DNA from: Bacteroidota bacterium
GTDB taxonomy: Bacteria > Bacteroidota > Bacteroidia > Cytophagales > Cyclobacteriaceae
Assembly: GCA_018267285.1 (NCBI GenBank)
Contig: JAFDYU010000012.1
Location: 165,944 to 229,943 of the forward strand
Direction: 5' to 3'
Length of the DNA stretch: 64,000 nt
The position numbers and the translations under genes were made by a program. Shown here in pieces: positions 62,705-64,000 of this stretch; the first letter of the stretch is position 1, and each line of letters opens with the position of its first letter. The notes under the pieces were generated by a model. It saw nothing but the letters and a program-made list of their open reading frames with translations. It did no database searches and was not told the origin of the DNA.

Positions 62705-64000
62705 ATGCAAAGGTCTTCCGTTTTTTTGGTCTTTATTTTTTTAAGCTCAGCGGTTTGCCTAAAAGCACAGGATTCCCATGTGCGCATATCGGTTAATCAG
62801 ATGGATAGCATTGCCGATCACTTAACAAAAAAAATTACCCCATATTCTCTGAAAAAAGAATTGTTTGATCGCTCGGACACATTAAGGAAGTCAGCAGACT
62901 CCTTACGCCAGGTGGTTCAGTACCAAAACAAAAAAATTGACTCCCTGAGCAAGGAGTTTCACCACCGCACCGACAGTGTTCAACACACCTATGCCGCACC
63001 GCTCAGAAAACTGGATACTGAGATTGGCAGACTTAGTCACAAGAAAGACAGCCTTATAAAACTGAAACTGCCTACCAAAAAAATCAAACGGCAACTGGAT
63101 AGCCTGAAACGCATGCAGGCAAAAAAATTGAGGGAGTTTAATTCGAAGATCAACAAAGTCAAAACAGAAATGCTCGGTAAAGCAGCTTCGCTCAAGCTTC
63201 CGCCAGAAGTTCAAAAAGAGGTCGCTACGTTTACAAAAAACATCAAAGGCTTTCAGTTGCCAACTGATTTCTTTAAACTTCCCTCTGTGAACGTGCCGGG
63301 CATGCCGAACATAACTAACGGCTCTCTCCCCAATATGCCATCGGCAAACTTGCCCGCACTTTCATTGCCCAATGTCAACACTTCCCTTCCATCGGTGAAC
63401 TTGAATAACCTCAAGCTGCCTTCAACCTTACAGTTAGAAGGGGTTGTGAAAAACGACCTGCAGCAGTTCGAATCCATTAAGAAAAAAGCCAATGCGGAAA
63501 CGTTGGAAAAGGATTTGGAAAACATCGCCCAACAGAACTCCGAGCTGAAATCACTGGCCAAAGACGAACAGCAACTCAAAGACTTGAAAAAGAAACTCTC
63601 GGGCGCAAACCCGAAGAACATAGACTCGCTTGCGCTTCAACAACTCAAGCCTGCAGTAGATCACTTTGCCGGCAAGGAGAAAGAATTGCAGTCGGCCATG
63701 GGTACGATCGCAAAATACAAGCAGAAGTACAGCGAAGTGAAGAGCCTGTCCGAGCTACCCAAGCGCAGGCCCAACCCGCTGAAAGGCAAGCCGTGGCAGG
63801 AGCGTCTTGTGCCGGGCTTGAACTATTTCGTCATGAGTAAGGACAACACATTGGTCGATCTCAATCTGTATGTAAGCTGGCGTTTCACCCCGAGGCTCAC
63901 GGGTGCGATCGGCTGGAACGAACGCATGGGTGTGTCAAAAGGCCAAGTGATCACGCACCGCTACGACCGTGTGTTAGGTGTGCGCACTTCGCTCTCCTAC
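62705..64000 (+). CDS. exported coiled-coil protein with probable outer-membrane beta-barrel end, 3' truncated by window
   Basis: An open frame of 432 codons from ATG 62705 to the window edge. Signal peptide MQRSSVFLVFIFLSSAVCLKAQ is followed by charged coiled coils (about 60-180: DSLRQVVQYQNKKIDSLSKEF), a Leu-Pro-rich stretch near 190-240 (LPNMPSANLPALSLPNVNTSLPSVN), a second coiled coil (about 250-350), and then alternating strands (LVPGLNYFVMSKDNTLVDLNLYVSWRF, GAIGWNERMGV) that look like the start of a beta-barrel. The protein continues past 64000. Family not recognised. Its position divergent from the Rhs locus suggests a shared accessory region. Confidence 0.65.
   Translation, partial: MQRSSVFLVFIFLSSAVCLKAQDSHVRISVNQMDSIADHLTKKITPYSLKKELFDRSDTLRKSADSLRQVVQYQNKKIDSLSKEFHHRTDSVQHTYAAPLRKLDTEIGRLSHKKDSLIKLKLPTKKIKRQLDSLKRMQAKKLREFNSKINKVKTEMLGKAASLKLPPEVQKEVATFTKNIKGFQLPTDFFKLPSVNVPGMPNITNGSLPNMPSANLPALSLPNVNTSLPSVNLNNLKLPSTLQLEGVVKNDLQQFESIKKKANAETLEKDLENIAQQNSELKSLAKDEQQLKDLKKKLSGANPKNIDSLALQQLKPAVDHFAGKEKELQSAMGTIAKYKQKYSEVKSLSELPKRRPNPLKGKPWQERLVPGLNYFVMSKDNTLVDLNLYVSWRFTPRLTGAIGWNERMGVSKGQVITHRYDRVLGVRTSLSY

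Noticed and set aside
1-64000. CRISPR arrays, rRNA genes, phage structural genes and conserved riboswitches
   Set aside because: None was seen on reading both strands; a full tRNA gene was also not found, only the fragment at 45.26 kb.

Overview
The window is chromosomal DNA of a Bacteroidota bacterium, most likely of the order Cytophagales. The grounds are the recurring promoter form TTG-N18-20-TAnnTTTG, lipoproteins with Bacteroidota-style lipoboxes, DUF6443-type Rhs proteins, a fused E1 alpha/beta dehydrogenase, and GyrA followed by an exported TPR protein. I could not run a search, so genus and species are open.

Layout. 1-4.9 kb: end of a SiaC-like phosphoprotein gene, a TerB-ABCG transporter fusion, two small exported proteins. 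4.9-8.1 kb: an NtrC-type regulator without a DNA-binding domain, a 38-residue lipoprotein, a LuxE-like ligase facing a lipoprotein gene. 8.1-18.8 kb: housekeeping genes (fused E1, alanine dehydrogenase, AsmA-like protein, TPR protein, gyrA). 19.0-22.3 kb: a caspase-FISUMP protein, then a hicBA toxin-antitoxin pair wedged between two copies of the 3' end of the fumarylacetoacetase gene. 22.3-26.9 kb: an EmrAB-TolC type efflux operon divergent from its MarR regulator, with a clear palindromic operator. 26.9-30.4 kb: rRNA methyltransferase, kdsB, Y-family polymerase. 30.5-36.3 kb: three exported amidohydrolases in tandem and an M28 peptidase. 36.4-39.2 kb: Na+/sugar symporter and galactokinase. 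39.3-45.2 kb: a small inverted-repeat element, YfhO-like membrane protein, DUF4440-like lipoprotein, TauE-like exporter, S9 peptidase.

Accessory region. At 45.2 kb a fragment of a CAU-anticodon tRNA with its downstream terminator lies beside a tyrosine recombinase, the usual edge of an integrated element. A DDE transposase follows. From 62.25 kb down to 48.46 kb runs a leftward Rhs/YD-repeat locus: an 1,097-residue YD protein, a roughly 1,438-residue Ig-repeat/DUF6443 protein, an 1,854-residue protein that starts with its own signal peptide and plant-type leucine-rich repeats and then carries the YD repeats, Rhs core and a variable C-terminal domain, and a lipoprotein overlapping it by ATGA.

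Most unusual: the second and third Rhs proteins look like one DUF6443-Rhs protein cut at the DUF6443/YD junction, with a leucine-rich-repeat module placed at the cut. The last gene, probably immunity, suggests a contact-dependent polymorphic toxin system. The 505-bp hicBA insertion, which duplicates a gene end so that both neighbours stay intact, is the other observation to follow up.
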